Below are positions 5,668 through 6,144 of a DNA stretch of 6,144 bases, in pieces. The notes under the pieces were generated by a model, which was not told where the DNA came from, did no database searches, and worked only from the letters and a program-made list of their open reading frames with translations. Position numbers and translations under genes: made by a program. How positions within the stretch are numbered: the stretch's first letter is position 1; every line of letters begins with the position of its first letter. Origin of the DNA: Comamonas sp. lk (GTDB taxonomy: Bacteria > Pseudomonadota > Gammaproteobacteria > Burkholderiales > Burkholderiaceae_C). The stretch covers positions 1 through 6,144 of the forward strand of contig CAMDKE010000176.1 of NCBI GenBank assembly GCA_945901215.1, in the 5' to 3' direction.

Positions 5668-6087
5668 ATGTCCTTTGGCCGCATGGAACGCACGCCGGGC
5701 AGCGCGCCCATGGGCGATATCAATATGACGCCGCTGATCGACGTGATGCTGGTGCTGCTGGTGATTTTTATGATCACCGCGCCGCTGATGGTGAGTGCCG
5801 TGCGGGTGGAATTGCCCCAGGCCAGCGCGGCGCCGGTGGCAGACAGCGCTACGCCCACGCTCAAGGTGGCCATTGACAGGGCCGGGCTGGTTTACTTGCG
5901 CGACCAGCCGCTGGCCGGCGCGGCGCTGGAGACGGCCTTGCGCGAGGCTGCCACGCGCGACGCCAATACCGAGGTGCAATTGCGCGCCGACACCGAGGTG
6001 CCCTACGGCCGGGTGGTGGAATTTATGGCGCTGGCCAACCGCGCGGGCTTGAGCCGGGTGGGTTTTGTGGCCCAGGCGCCCAAATAG
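5668..6087 (+). CDS. exbD: ExbD/TolR-family proton channel subunit
   Basis: A 139-residue single-pass inner-membrane protein with a periplasmic domain. The N-terminal signature I-N-M-T-P-L-I-D-V-M-L-V-L-L-V-I-F-M spans 18-35. Asp25 occupies the place of the essential proton-carrying Asp25 of E. coli ExbD (Asp23 of TolR). The membrane helix is about 25-43. The periplasmic part, about 60-139, contains L-K-V-A-I-D-R-A-G-L-V-Y-L-R (65-78) and ends V-E-F-M-A-L-A-N-R-A-G-L-S-R-V-G-F-V, the usual ExbD/TolR fold. It pairs with the ExbB-like protein encoded 7 bp upstream to form the motor. No tonB follows within the window, so the energised partner is encoded elsewhere or further downstream. The ExbD versus TolR name carries the same uncertainty as its partner. 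Confidence 0.92.
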   Translation: MSFGRMERTPGSAPMGDINMTPLIDVMLVLLVIFMITAPLMVSAVRVELPQASAAPVADSATPTLKVAIDRAGLVYLRDQPLAGAALETALREAATRDANTEVQLRADTEVPYGRVVEFMALANRAGLSRVGFVAQAPK

Positions 6088-6100
6088 ATTCCAGTTTGCA

Positions 6101-6137
6101 GGTGCCAAAGGCACCGCGCACCGGCTTATGGGTGCGC
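6101..6137. repeat. Two adjacent short inverted repeats after exbD
   Basis: GGTGCC (6101-6106) pairs with GGCACC (6110-6115) around AAA. The very next base starts GCGCACC (6116-6122), which pairs with GGTGCGC (6131-6137) around 8 nt. Two back-to-back stem-loops directly after a stop codon suggest an mRNA 3'-end or processing structure. No T-run follows before the window ends, so termination is not shown. Confidence 0.45.
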
Positions 6138-6144
6138 CTCTGGC

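Noticed and set aside
5316..6114. Long minus-strand open frames opposite exbB/exbD
   Set aside because: Shadow frames of GC-rich coding sequence; the plus strand carries the ExbB and ExbD signatures.
1..6144. tRNA, rRNA, CRISPR arrays, insertion sequences, attachment sites
   Set aside because: No cloverleaf-like segments, regularly spaced repeats, transposase or integrase motifs, or flanking direct repeats were seen on either strand.

Overview
The window looks like a chromosomal segment of a betaproteobacterium, most likely Burkholderiales / Comamonadaceae. Three things point there: two tandem beta-barrel porins of the neisserial/burkholderial type, a high-GC housekeeping half, and the gene order fur < > bamE - dapB - exbB - exbD, which I recall as typical of that family. 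No genus can be named from sequence alone.

Layout. Positions 1-963 hold the 3' part of a first porin gene, cut by the window edge. A second complete porin (1083-2087) follows on the same strand and ends in a strong intrinsic terminator (about 2131-2163). A 250-bp spacer then carries two more inverted repeats, including a perfect 14-bp hairpin at 2293-2324 just upstream of a type II toxin-antitoxin pair of the BrnT/BrnA class (2339-2638 and 2610-2903, overlapping by 29 bp). Convergent to it lies fur (3060-3497, minus strand). Fur diverges from a four-gene plus-strand run: bamE (3559-4116), dapB (4159-4962), exbB/tolQ-like (4959-5660, ATGA overlap with dapB) and exbD/tolR-like (5668-6087). The last 57 bases hold two adjacent small inverted repeats and no gene start.

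How the genes relate. Most of the window concerns the cell envelope: porins for outer-membrane diffusion, BamE as a lipoprotein of the machine that inserts such porins, DapB for diaminopimelate (peptidoglycan) and lysine synthesis, and ExbB/ExbD as a proton-driven inner-membrane motor. Fur is the iron-responsive repressor beside them; I see no convincing Fur box in the shared 61-bp promoter region. The BrnTA module is the only accessory-looking element. I do not see a previously undescribed system here. The points most worth checking are the palindrome in front of brnT, the variant BrnT C-terminal motif, and a cysteine pair unique to the first porin.
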